The translations under genes were made by a program, and so were the position numbers. From an uncultured bacterium (GTDB taxonomy: Bacteria > UBA4055), in contig CALMWI010000028.1 of the NCBI GenBank assembly GCA_937873545.1, positions 1 to 11,860 of the forward strand: a stretch of DNA of 11,860 nt. Direction: 5' to 3'. Positions 1 through 8,700 of this stretch are shown here, in pieces. How positions within the stretch are numbered: position 1 is the stretch's first letter; each line of letters starts with the position of its first letter. The notes below the pieces were generated by a model. That model was not told where the DNA came from and did not search any database. It saw only the letters and a list, made by a program, of their open reading frames with translations.

Positions 1-1128
1 CCTCCCGTCACAGTCTGGAAAGAAGCTGAACAGGAAAATGCATATGAGAGAAAATATGTAATGAGGCTGGATCAGGGTCCTACCGCATCATTTAAAGACT
101 TTGCCGCAAGAATGATGGGCAGGCTGATGAACTATTTCTTGACTAAAGAGAACAGAAATCTGCTTATTCTGACTGCGACCTCTGGAGATACCGGTAGCGC
201 TATAGCAAGCGCTTATTACGGGCTTAAAAACATAAAAGCCGTTGTTCTTTTTCCGGACAAAGAAGTAACGAACAGGCAGAGAAAACAGATGACTACCCTT
301 GGTAAAAACATTCAGATCTTATCACTGGATGGAAAATTTGACGACTGCCAGGCTCTTGTAAAGCAGGCTTTCGCTGATCCTGACCTCGATCATTTGAACC
401 TTTCTTCAGCCAATTCAATAAATATCGGCAGGCTTATACCGCAAACCGTTTACTATTTTTATTCCTATTCCAGGCTTAGAAGAACTAAAGGAGAGAAAGT
501 AATATTCTCTGTTCCATCCGGTAATTTCGGCGATATGATGGGAGGTGTGATAGCTATGAAGATGGGGCTTCCTTTACAGAAATTCATTATCGCTACCAAC
601 GATAACGATGAATTCCCGAAATACCTTGAAACCGGAAAATATAGCATAATTGTTCCTTCAAAGAACTGCATTTCGAGCGCTATGAATGTCGGACATCCGA
701 GCAATATGTCAAGACTTGTGGCGATTTATGGCGGTGTTATGACCGAAAAGGGAGAAGTTAAAAAGAAGCCCGATATGAAGCTGATGAAAAAAGAAATTTG
801 GTCGGTAAGCGTGGATGACAGCACTACAAAAAAAACTATAAAAGATGCTTACAAAAACCACAAGCTGCTTCTGGAGCCTCACGGATCAGTCGGATGGACC
901 GGCCTGATGGAATACATTAAAGGTGAAGGCAATGATAAAAACCAGCTTTATATTTCTCTTGAGACAGCTCATCCGGCAAAATTTCCCGAACAGATAATAA
1001 AACTTCTGGGCTTCGATCCTGAACTGCCCGATAGTCTTAAAGGAATTGAGGCAAAAAAAGAAAAGTACGACATGATCGGGCTTGAGTACAAGCACTTCAA
1101 GAAATATCTTCTTAAAAATTATAAATAG
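1..1128 (+). CDS. thrC: Threonine synthase, 5'-truncated by window edge
   Basis: This is a PLP enzyme that converts O-phosphohomoserine to threonine plus phosphate, the last step of threonine synthesis in the cytosol. The frame is open from base 1, so the ATG at 61 is internal; 375 codons are present and roughly 50-60 N-terminal residues are missing if the protein has the usual length of about 430. Numbering from the first codon here, the PLP-binding lysine is K32 in the SFKDFAAR motif. The ATSGDTGSA stretch near residue 60 and the SGNFGDMM glycine-rich loop near residue 172 match the substrate- and cofactor-phosphate sites of the fold-type II family. ETAHPAKFPE near the C terminus is also typical of ThrC. 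The gene ends 11 bases before the apgM-like gene, whose likely product is its substrate, so the two form a threonine operon. The family call is firm. The start and promoter lie outside the window. Confidence 0.95.
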   Translation, partial: PPVTVWKEAEQENAYERKYVMRLDQGPTASFKDFAARMMGRLMNYFLTKENRNLLILTATSGDTGSAIASAYYGLKNIKAVVLFPDKEVTNRQRKQMTTLGKNIQILSLDGKFDDCQALVKQAFADPDLDHLNLSSANSINIGRLIPQTVYYFYSYSRLRRTKGEKVIFSVPSGNFGDMMGGVIAMKMGLPLQKFIIATNDNDEFPKYLETGKYSIIVPSKNCISSAMNVGHPSNMSRLVAIYGGVMTEKGEVKKKPDMKLMKKEIWSVSVDDSTTKKTIKDAYKNHKLLLEPHGSVGWTGLMEYIKGEGNDKNQLYISLETAHPAKFPEQIIKLLGFDPELPDSLKGIEAKKEKYDMIGLEYKHFKKYLLKNYK

Positions 1129-1139
1129 GAATATTCCCT

Positions 1140-2351
1140 ATGAAATACATTATCATTCTTGGCGACGGTATGAGCGATTATCCGATAGATATACTTGGGG
1201 GAAAAACACCTCTGATGGCCGCAGACATCCCCAATATTGACAAGCTTGCAAAAATAGGCAGATGCGGGCTGTTTAAAACCGTACCCGATGAACTTCCTCC
1301 GGGAAGCGAGGTTGCAAATATGGCCGTTCTCGGTTATGATGTCAGAAAGCTTTATCAGGGACGCGGAGTTCTTGAAGCGGCAAGCATGGGTGTAAAATTA
1401 AATTCAGACGACCTTGCCATGAGATGCAATCTTATCTGCATCAGGGACGGAAAAATTAAGAATCATTCGGCAGGGCATATTCCTTCTGAAGAGGCGCATC
1501 AACTTATAGAGGCACTAAATAACGAGTTTGCCGACAATAAAATGAAGTTTCATAAAGGCGTCAGCTACAGGCATCTTTTCGTTCTTAAGAACGGCAGAAA
1601 AGAGCTTCAGCTTACTCCGCCGCATGACGTGCCGGGAACTCCGTTCGCCGATGTTATGCCCCGCGCTTATTTGCCTGAAGCCGAAAGCACGAAAGAAATT
1701 CTTACCGATCTGATCATAAGATCGCAGAAAGTGCTTTCTGAGCATCCTGTGAACCTGAAAAGGGTTGCCGAAGGAAAAGATCCTGCGAATTCAGTCTGGT
1801 TCTGGTCAGCCGGATATAAACCGGAAATGAGAACTCTTCAGGAATCGTACGGAAAGACAGGCGCGGTCATATCAGCCGTTGACCTGCTTTACGGAATAGG
1901 GGTTTACGCAGGAATGGATATAATCCATGTTGAAGGTGCTACCGGACTATATACAACGAATTATGAAGGCAAAGCTAAAGCTGCCGTAGAAGCGCTGAAA
2001 AATCACGATCTCGTTTATCTTCACATAGAGGCTACGGATGAAGCCGGGCACGAGGGAAATGTAGATCTTAAGATAAAATCTCTTGAATATCTTGATAAAC
2101 GGGCTGTTAAATATATCATTGAAGAAACTGCTAAATTCGATGAGCCTGTTGCTATTGCAATAACTCCCGACCATGCTACTCCGTGCAGCGTAAGAACTCA
2201 CACGCACGATCCGGTGCCGTTCATAATTTACAGACCGGGAGAAGATCCTGATTCCGTTAACGAGTATAATGAGAACTCGGTTAAAAACGGATACTACGGT
2301 CTGATCAGCGACGATCAGTTCATTAAAGCTTTATTCGGTATAAAATATTAA
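1140..2351 (+). CDS. apgM: ApgM-family phosphoglycerate-mutase-like protein, probable homoserine kinase
   Basis: This 403-residue protein of the alkaline phosphatase superfamily is the archaeal-type cofactor-independent phosphoglycerate mutase form. The metal/nucleophile set is visible: D9 (GDGMSD), S56 (PPGSEVAN, the serine phosphorylated in the mutase), D300 and H304 (DEAGH), D344-H345 (TPDHATP) and H354 (HTHDPVPF). These correspond to the two-metal site of GpmI-type mutases. Known background: a subfamily of these proteins found beside threonine genes was proposed to be a homoserine kinase (TIGRFAM model TIGR02535), replacing the GHMP-type ThrB. Position 11 bases downstream of thrC, with a Shine-Dalgarno AGGA overlapping the thrC stop, strongly favours that role here. 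The reaction would be homoserine to O-phosphohomoserine, feeding ThrC. The sequence alone cannot exclude glycolytic 2-phosphoglycerate/3-phosphoglycerate mutase activity. Family is near certain; kinase role is inferred from context. Confidence 0.9.
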   Translation: MKYIIILGDGMSDYPIDILGGKTPLMAADIPNIDKLAKIGRCGLFKTVPDELPPGSEVANMAVLGYDVRKLYQGRGVLEAASMGVKLNSDDLAMRCNLICIRDGKIKNHSAGHIPSEEAHQLIEALNNEFADNKMKFHKGVSYRHLFVLKNGRKELQLTPPHDVPGTPFADVMPRAYLPEAESTKEILTDLIIRSQKVLSEHPVNLKRVAEGKDPANSVWFWSAGYKPEMRTLQESYGKTGAVISAVDLLYGIGVYAGMDIIHVEGATGLYTTNYEGKAKAAVEALKNHDLVYLHIEATDEAGHEGNVDLKIKSLEYLDKRAVKYIIEETAKFDEPVAIAITPDHATPCSVRTHTHDPVPFIIYRPGEDPDSVNEYNENSVKNGYYGLISDDQFIKALFGIKY

Positions 2352-2352
2352 T

Positions 2353-2583
2353 TTATTCGTCAAGATACATTTTACCTTTAGTAGTGATATCGGCAAGCAT
2401 TTTGCCGTCTTCGCTTCCTCGTAGGTCTATAAGGCCTTTTCTTTCCAAAGCGTATTCGATGGGTTTAGAAAATTCTTTTGCTTCTTTCGGTCCCAACGAG
2501 TTCATTAGTGCGGCGTATATTGTTGAAGAGCCGTTCCTTTTCAGATAGTTGAGTACCGTTTCCATTAATTGTTTTTCATGCAT
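2353..2583 (-). CDS. Small winged-helix-like protein, candidate local transcription regulator
   Basis: This 76-residue protein belongs to no family I can name. Predicted layout: helix at residues 2-16, short helix 19-28 (SSTIYAALMNSL), a probable recognition helix 32-49 (PKEAKEFSKPIEYALERKG), then a beta wing 51-67 (LIDLRGSEDGKMLADIT) closed by TTKGKMYL. The order GLI, a hairpin and a TxKG motif is typical of winged-helix DNA-binding proteins. I chose the ATG at 2583 because a perfect AGGAGG lies five bases upstream. The longer frame from 2631 would start upstream of the predicted -10 box and add a hydrophobic leader with no ribosome site. There is no effector or second domain. It is divergent from the DUF748 operon and shares a promoter region containing an inverted repeat, so autoregulation and control of that operon are plausible. 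Its stop is one base from that of the convergent apgM. Confidence 0.75.
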   Translation of the reverse strand: MHEKQLMETVLNYLKRNGSSTIYAALMNSLGPKEAKEFSKPIEYALERKGLIDLRGSEDGKMLADITTKGKMYLDE

Positions 2584-2588
2584 CTTTT

Positions 2589-2594
2589 CCTCCT
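2589..2594 (-). promoter_or_regulatory. Shine-Dalgarno site that fixes the start of the winged-helix gene
   Basis: On the minus strand this reads AGGAGG, a perfect anti-16S complement, with five bases (AAAAG) to the ATG at 2583. It decides the 76-residue start over the longer 92-residue frame. Confidence 0.85.
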
Positions 2595-2610
2595 CAGTAA
2601 AGCAGAATAT

Positions 2611-2639
2611 AATATAAATACTAAGTAGCAAAGAATCAA
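2611..2639 (-). promoter_or_regulatory. Predicted sigma70-like promoter of the winged-helix gene
   Basis: On the minus strand TTGATT (2639-2634) is followed after exactly 17 bases by TATATT (2616-2611). Transcription would start near 2604, giving a leader of about 20 bases that just contains the AGGAGG site. Match to consensus is 4/6 at -35 and 5/6 at -10. The region is AT-rich, so chance matches are possible, but spacing and position relative to the gene fit well. The Bacteroides-type TAnnTTTG box is not seen. Confidence 0.5.
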
Positions 2640-2660
2640 TTAAAAAATTCGTATTCTTAC

Positions 2661-2690
2661 ATATTTCAAGTCAGTTTGCTATTGAAATAT
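2661..2690. promoter_or_regulatory. Perfect inverted repeat, candidate operator
   Basis: ATATTTCAA (2661-2669) and TTGAAATAT (2682-2690) are exact reverse complements separated by 12 bases. The arm centres are 21 bases apart, two turns of B-DNA, as expected when a dimer contacts one face of the helix. The right arm contains the -35 hexamer TTGAAA of the predicted plus-strand promoter, so occupancy should block transcription of the DUF748 operon. The left arm lies 22 bases upstream of the -35 box of the minus-strand promoter. The repeat is not followed by a T-run and is AT-rich, so it is a poor terminator. The divergent winged-helix protein is the obvious candidate ligand; this is inference. 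Confidence 0.5.
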
Positions 2691-2710
2691 CTCCAACGAT
2701 TAGTTATATT
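2682..2710 (+). promoter_or_regulatory. Predicted sigma70-like promoter of the DUF748 operon
   Basis: TTGAAA (2682-2687) and TATATT (2705-2710) are separated by exactly 17 bases, each matching the consensus at 5 of 6 positions. The -10 hexamer is identical to that of the divergent promoter. Initiation near 2717 would give a leader of about 45 bases before the ATG at 2762. It is the only good promoter candidate I found upstream of the five-gene unit. Confidence 0.5.
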
Positions 2711-2761
2711 GATTATTCTGAATATGTTTATCTTATAAGTATTAAACCAAGGATCGTTCTC

Positions 2762-5707
2762 ATGAAGAATGTTTTGAAGAACAGACCGTTAAAAAATCCT
2801 TTATTCTGGACGGGATCGGCTTATATACTTTATCTTGCATTCGCATTGATACTTTTTCCGTACATTGCCGAGAAACAAGCCGTAGAATATGTAAAAAAAG
2901 AATTCGGCAGAGATCTTGTGGTCGAAAACATATCTTTAAATCCGTTCACTTTAAGATTAACCATAAAAAATCTTTTTTTTCACGAACCTGATGGCGGTAT
3001 GTTCGTAAAGTGGGAGGAATTCAGCGTTAACCCCGCATTGTTCCCGCTGATTAAAAAAACATTGGTACTTCAGGACATAAGCCTGACGGCATCAGAGATC
3101 AGTATTGTTAAATTGAATGACGGAACTTTCAATTTCGAAAGCCTGATAAAGCCGGGTGAAGAGATAAAACCGGAAACTGAAGAAAAAAGCAAATGGATGA
3201 TCGTCATAGATAACCTAAGGCTCCACAATGTCGGTATTCTTTACAGCGACAATACTTATAACCCACGCTTCAGCTTAGACCTTCTTAACATTTCGGTTGA
3301 CACAAAAAATATTGTTATTGGCGGTCCGGAAGAATCTGTTACTAAGCTTAATTTCGACTTTGAAGGTGGCGGATCATTCGCTCTTGAAGGCGATTTTGTT
3401 ATCAGCCCTCTAAATGCCGCGTTCAGCATTAAGCTTAAAGACCTGAATCTTACTGCTTTCAATACAATTTTATCAAACTCGACTGATCTTAAACTCTCAA
3501 AAGGAATTCTGAATTCCGAAATAAACATTTCGCTTAAAGATAATTATGCGAAAAAAAGACCTGATTTTCTTCTTAACGGAGATATCAGGCTGAATAACAT
3601 TGCACTCAACGATCTTAAAACAGATTCTCTTCTTCTTTCGTTTGACAGATTCAGTACCTCTTTAGCTTCTTTGACTACCGGACCCTTTGCGGCGGACATT
3701 TCAGAAATAGGTCTGAAAGGTCTGTATGCAGGTATAAGAAAAAATTACAACGGAAGATACAACATCACAGACGCTATTGAAAAAGATCAGGTTCAGACCG
3801 TAGCTGACCCCGACTCTTCGGCTAACACCTACACAAAAGAGCCCTCTGTCAATCCCGACATAAAGATCAGAAAAATAGTTCTTGAGGACAACAGAATATT
3901 TTACGAAGATCTGAGCAATTCTGTACCGTTCAGAGAGAATATAAGTTCGTTCAACTGCTCAGTTGACAATATTAAACTTTTCAGTTCAGACAGTTCGTCC
4001 TTCAAACTGGATTTCATAGTCGGGAATAGCGAAGTAAACAGCCTGTCAGGATTTTTCAGGCATGAACCGCTGTCTGCGGGAGTTCATTCAATACTCAGGA
4101 AGATCGATCTTAAATCGGCCAACTCGTTCCTTCCGGACAATATAAAGCTGAAATTGAGTTCAGCCAGATTGTCCGCCGACCTGAACTCAATTTACGATCC
4201 GTCAGCTAAAACTTCGCAACTGCAAACATCCGGAGATATTTTTCTTACAGACTTCTCTTTCAGAGATCCTGCCGGAAACGAGCTTTTAAAATGGAAAGAG
4301 ATTTCCCTGAACGATTTGAAATTTGAAAATGAACCCCTTAGATCAAGGATCTCTCTGATCAAGCTCAAAGACCTTTATTCCGATATCGTTATTTCTAAAA
4401 ACAAAGAATTAAACCTTGCTGCCGCATTCGGCGCGGGAAGCGGAGAAAAAGATTCGTCATCCGCTGATACCGATCCCGCACTAAAGGATACTTCTGCCGC
4501 TGCCGATAATCCTGACATTATAATTAAAAAAGTCAGCCTCGAGAATAATTCAATCAAGTTCGCAGACAACAGCCTGCCGCTGCCTTTCGCGACCACTATC
4601 GAGAAAATCAACAGCACTATAAGCAACATTGATTTGAAAAGCGGGGAAAGAACAAATATAAGCTTTAAAGGCATCGCCGACAAGTCCGGGACAGCATCGA
4701 TCAACGGAGATCTGTTCATTATCGACCCGCTGAAAAATTCGCAGATGAACATCAATTTTGACAAGATCAGCCTGATACAGTACTCTCCGTATTCTGCCAA
4801 ATACATCGGAAATTACATAAACACCGGAAGTCTCTCACTGTTCATAAAATACAATATTTTAAATTCTATCCTGACTTCAGAGAATAAGATACTGATAGAC
4901 AAAGTTACCTTCGGGAAAGAATTCGACAGCGACGACAGGATCCACCTTCCTGTCAAGCTTGCAATAGCTCTTTTGAAAGATAAGAACGGGCTGATAGATT
5001 TTGATATCGAAGTATCAGGCGACCTTGCGGACCCCAAAATTAATACGGGTTCACTCATCTGGCAGGCAATAAAAAAAGTCCTGACGAATATAGCGGCTTC
5101 ACCCATCAGATTTTTAGCAAAATCACTGGGTCTGCAGAATTCAGATGAATTCGACTTTGTCGAGTTTCAATTCGGTGAAACAGCCTTGAAGGATTCCGAA
5201 ATCAAAAAGCTTGATGACCTTTCAAAAGCTTTAAAAGAGAAACCGGATCTTAAATTAAGTGTTACAGGCATCGCGAGCAGAAGTTACGATAAAGTTACGA
5301 TCCAGGACAGAAAACTGAAAAAACTTATTAAAGCTGAGTCAGGAAAACCTTACGATTCACTGAAAACTTCCGAGAGAAAAGACCTGCTTGAAAAACTTGT
5401 TGCAAAGCTTGATACGACTCAGAATCTTGATTCGCTTAAAGTTAAGAATTCGAAGCTGGAAAAGAAAACTTTAATGCTAGATACCCTTAAATACAATACT
5501 AAACTTTTCGTTATCGCCCGATCTTCGCAAACAACTAGCGACAATGAAATAATAGTTCTTACCTCTGAAAGATCAGATGCTGTAAGAACAAGGCTCACCG
5601 TTAATGATTCTATACCTGAGGAGCAGGTAGTCATTCTGCCGGGTGAAATAATAGACGAAAAAAGTATTAGAACGATAAGAACAAAACTTTCAATCGATAT
5701 AAAATAA
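2762..5707 (+). CDS. DUF748/AsmA-like membrane-anchored envelope protein
   Basis: This 981-residue protein has one N-terminal membrane helix at about residues 14-35 and a long, probably periplasmic, beta-rich body. It resembles DUF748 proteins of the AsmA-like group, whose better-known relatives (AsmA, TamB, YhdP) act in outer-membrane biogenesis and lipid traffic; no function is proven for DUF748 itself. Three matching segments, residues 147-184, 364-404 and 583-624, share a pattern of I-x-x-I/V-x-L-x-N-x-x-I-x-Y/F-x-D. The last two open with NPDI after acidic Ser/Asp/Thr-rich linkers. The C-terminal part (from about 797, FVEFQFGETALKDSEIKKLDDLSKAL) resembles an OmpA-like peptidoglycan-associated segment, ending with ERSDAVRTRL, as is usual in this family. 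The start is supported by AAGGA eight bases upstream. It is first in the operon, 14 bases before the tricorn gene. Confidence 0.85.
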   Translation: MKNVLKNRPLKNPLFWTGSAYILYLAFALILFPYIAEKQAVEYVKKEFGRDLVVENISLNPFTLRLTIKNLFFHEPDGGMFVKWEEFSVNPALFPLIKKTLVLQDISLTASEISIVKLNDGTFNFESLIKPGEEIKPETEEKSKWMIVIDNLRLHNVGILYSDNTYNPRFSLDLLNISVDTKNIVIGGPEESVTKLNFDFEGGGSFALEGDFVISPLNAAFSIKLKDLNLTAFNTILSNSTDLKLSKGILNSEINISLKDNYAKKRPDFLLNGDIRLNNIALNDLKTDSLLLSFDRFSTSLASLTTGPFAADISEIGLKGLYAGIRKNYNGRYNITDAIEKDQVQTVADPDSSANTYTKEPSVNPDIKIRKIVLEDNRIFYEDLSNSVPFRENISSFNCSVDNIKLFSSDSSSFKLDFIVGNSEVNSLSGFFRHEPLSAGVHSILRKIDLKSANSFLPDNIKLKLSSARLSADLNSIYDPSAKTSQLQTSGDIFLTDFSFRDPAGNELLKWKEISLNDLKFENEPLRSRISLIKLKDLYSDIVISKNKELNLAAAFGAGSGEKDSSSADTDPALKDTSAAADNPDIIIKKVSLENNSIKFADNSLPLPFATTIEKINSTISNIDLKSGERTNISFKGIADKSGTASINGDLFIIDPLKNSQMNINFDKISLIQYSPYSAKYIGNYINTGSLSLFIKYNILNSILTSENKILIDKVTFGKEFDSDDRIHLPVKLAIALLKDKNGLIDFDIEVSGDLADPKINTGSLIWQAIKKVLTNIAASPIRFLAKSLGLQNSDEFDFVEFQFGETALKDSEIKKLDDLSKALKEKPDLKLSVTGIASRSYDKVTIQDRKLKKLIKAESGKPYDSLKTSERKDLLEKLVAKLDTTQNLDSLKVKNSKLEKKTLMLDTLKYNTKLFVIARSSQTTSDNEIIVLTSERSDAVRTRLTVNDSIPEEQVVILPGEIIDEKSIRTIRTKLSIDIK

Positions 5708-5721
5708 ATCAGGAGATAGAA

Positions 5722-8700
5722 ATGAAAAGCCACGGTTATTACAGATTCCCTTCGGTAAGAAACGGCGAAGTTGTGTTCGTAAGTGAAGACGACCTGTGGA
5801 AAGTTCCGCTGAGCGGCGGAACAGCAGTGCGGATTACAGCCAATACGGCCGCAGTTTCATCGCCGAAGATTTCTCCGGACGGAAAATTCCTCGCATACAT
5901 CTCTCAGGAAGAAGGAATGCCTGAAGTGTTTGTTAAATCTTCAGACGGCAGCGGTCAGAAAAGGTTGACATTCCTCGGCGCCCGTTCGAATGTGCTCGGA
6001 TGGTCAGGCGACAGTAAATACATTTATTTTGCAAGCAGTTTCGAACAACCTTACGATTCAAGCATATATAAGATATCAAGAGACGGCGGACAGGAAGAAA
6101 AAGTTCCTGTTGGATATGCGAATCAGATCTCATTTGGGAAAAAAGGATCAGTGATCGCAAGACACGCCGGAGACCCTGCGAGATGGAAAAGATATAGAGG
6201 CGGTACTGCCGGCGAAATATGGATTGACGAAAAAGGCAACGGTGAATTTAAACAGATACTGAAAGACCTGAAATCTAATCTTGCCTGCCCGATGTGGATA
6301 AATGAGAGGATCTATTTTGTATCCGATCACGAGGGCATCGGAAACATTTATTCATGCGACCTGAAAGGTAAGAATGTTAAACGGCATTCCCATCACAATG
6401 AATACTATGCAAGATATGCCGATACTGACGGAAAAACTATCGTTTATCATTCTGGAGCTGATCTTTATAAGATCGATGTCGCAAAAGACAAATGCGAGAT
6501 GATAAAAGTCGATTACATAACCTCCCATACTCAGATAAACAGGAAATTCATTGATGCGCATCAGTATCTTGAAGGATATGACATCTGCCCTAAAGGAACT
6601 CATGTAGCTTTAGCTTCGAGAGGAAAAATCGTCTCTTTTGCGAACTGGACGGGGGCAGTAAAACAGGCCGGAAAAAAAGACGGGGTCAGATACAGAATTC
6701 CCGCATGGCTGAATGACAGTAAAAGATATATGGCTGTTTCTGATGAAACTGAAGGCGAAGACAGGCTGATAATCGTTGATACCGAGAGCGGAAAAGAAAC
6801 TCTTTTAAAAAATCTCATTCTCGGAAGGATAAGGGGGATTTTTCCTTCGCCGAAAACCGATCATGTGATAGTTACGAACCATAAGAACGATATGATCCTC
6901 GTGGATTATAATAAGAAAACTTCAAAACTCCTTGATCACTGCGAAAACCACAGGATCTTCAATGTAAGCTGGAGCCCTGACGGAAAATGGGCTTCCTATG
7001 ATTTTTTGAAAACTATGGAAAACGCATTGATTAAAGTAGTTGAAATAGCTACCGGCAAAACCCGAGAAATAACTAAACCGGTAAAACATGATATATCTCC
7101 TGTATTTTCATCTGACGGAAAATACATTTTCTTTGTGGGTGCAAGAGTTTTTTATCCTGTGAATGATGCGCTCCAGTTCGAGCTGAGTTTTGTAAAGGCT
7201 GAGAAACTTTATGCGATTCCTTTAGCAAAAGATACGAGATCCCCTTTTGAACCTGAACCTAAATCGCCCGCCGGCGAGCAGCCTCCAAAAGAGGATGATA
7301 AAAAGAAAAAGGGTAAAGATAAAAAGGAAGAACTTACGGTAAAAATCGATTTCGAAGGAATCGAAAAAAGAGTAGTGGAATTCCCCATCACTGCGGGTAA
7401 CTACCAACTGGTCGGCTCATATAAAAACCAGGTTCTTTATACTGAATACCCCAGAGACTGCGTAGATACAGGCGGGGATAACGATTGGGGTGAAGGTAAG
7501 CCCGAAGCTAATTTGAAAGTGTTCAATTTTGATGATATGAAAGAAGAAACGGTCATTTCAGGGATTTCTGATTTTAAGCTCAGCCTGAACGGGGATACGA
7601 TGATCGTTCGAAAAGGAAAAGATCTTAGCGTTTATAAAACGGGCGCAAAACCTGACGACAAAGCCAAAAATAAATTCTCGGTTCAGGGTGGCGATATCGA
7701 TCTATCTAGGATTAAAATAGGCATTATACCCAGAGAGGAATGGAAGCAGATGTACCGCGAAGCATGGCTTCTACAGAGGGAGCATTTCTGGACTGAGGAT
7801 ATGAGTAAGATCGACTGGGTAAGGGTCTTCAAAAGGTATTATCCGCTTACCGACAGAGTAGGCAGCAGAGGCGAATTTTCCGATCTGGTCTGGGAAATGC
7901 AGGGTGAGCTTGGGACATCACACTGCTACGAATTCATGGGGGATTACAGAAGATCGAACCAGTATCCAATGGGTAAACTTGGCTGCGGATATAAACTATC
8001 GGCTGACGGGAAATCTTATATCTTTGAAAATATCATGTATGGAGATTCAGGTGAAAGACACGAGATTTCGCCTCTTCTTTCTCCCGGGGTCAATCTTAAG
8101 AACGGAGATCTGCTTATCGCGGTCAACGGAAATCCGGTCAATAAAAATGTTCATCCGAGAGAACTGCTGGTCAACTATCCCGATCAGGAAGTATGCCTGA
8201 AAGTTAAGAGAAAAGGCGAAAAAGAAGCTGAAGATGCAGTTGTTAAAACTCTCAGCTTTGAATCAAAGCTGCTTTACAGGAACTGGGTAGAAAAGAACAG
8301 GGATTTTGTACATAAAGCCGGAAAAGGTAAAATAGGCTATATTCATATTCCTAACATGGGAAATGACGGATTCGCAGAATTTCACAGGACTTTTCTGACC
8401 GAATTCCGGTATGACGGCCTTATAGTCGATGTCAGATACAACGGCGGAGGATATGTTTCTCAACTGCTTCTTGAAAAACTCAACAGGAAGATCATCGGCT
8501 ATGATACTATACGCTGGTCTAAAAATGCCGCAACTTATCCTTCAGAAGCTGTTCACGGTCCGATCGTAGCTCTGACAAATGAATTCGCAGGCTCAGATGG
8601 AGATATTTTCAGCCACTCATTCAAACTTATGAAGATCGGTAAACTCCTTGGTAAACGAACATGGGGCGGAGTTATCGGTATAAACGGTCAGTACTCTCTT

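Noticed and set aside
2391..2407. Hairpin CGGCAA-gcatt-TTGCCG about 40 bases downstream of apgM, considered as a terminator for the threonine operon
   Set aside because: The stem is only 6-7 bp, is followed by mixed pyrimidines and not a T-run, and lies in the coding sequence of the minus-strand gene, where codons explain it. It could still assist termination weakly.
2584..2631. A 16-residue N-terminal extension of the winged-helix protein starting at 2631
   Set aside because: There is no ribosome site before it, the predicted -10 box lies inside it, and a perfect AGGAGG precedes the internal ATG at 2583.
2709..2739. Alternative plus-strand promoter TTGATT (2709-2714) with TATAAG (2734-2739)
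   Set aside because: The 19-base spacer is poor and the hexamers match less well than TTGAAA-N17-TATATT just upstream.
4375..4806. A 143-codon minus-strand frame within the DUF748 gene
   Set aside because: It is antisense to a well-supported gene, and its hydrophobic, serine-rich composition is what the reverse complement of lysine/aspartate/isoleucine-rich coding DNA produces.
7904..8200. A 98-codon plus-strand frame inside the tricorn gene
   Set aside because: It lies wholly in another frame of the conserved catalytic region, has no ribosome site, and its translation looks like no known protein; it is a shadow frame.
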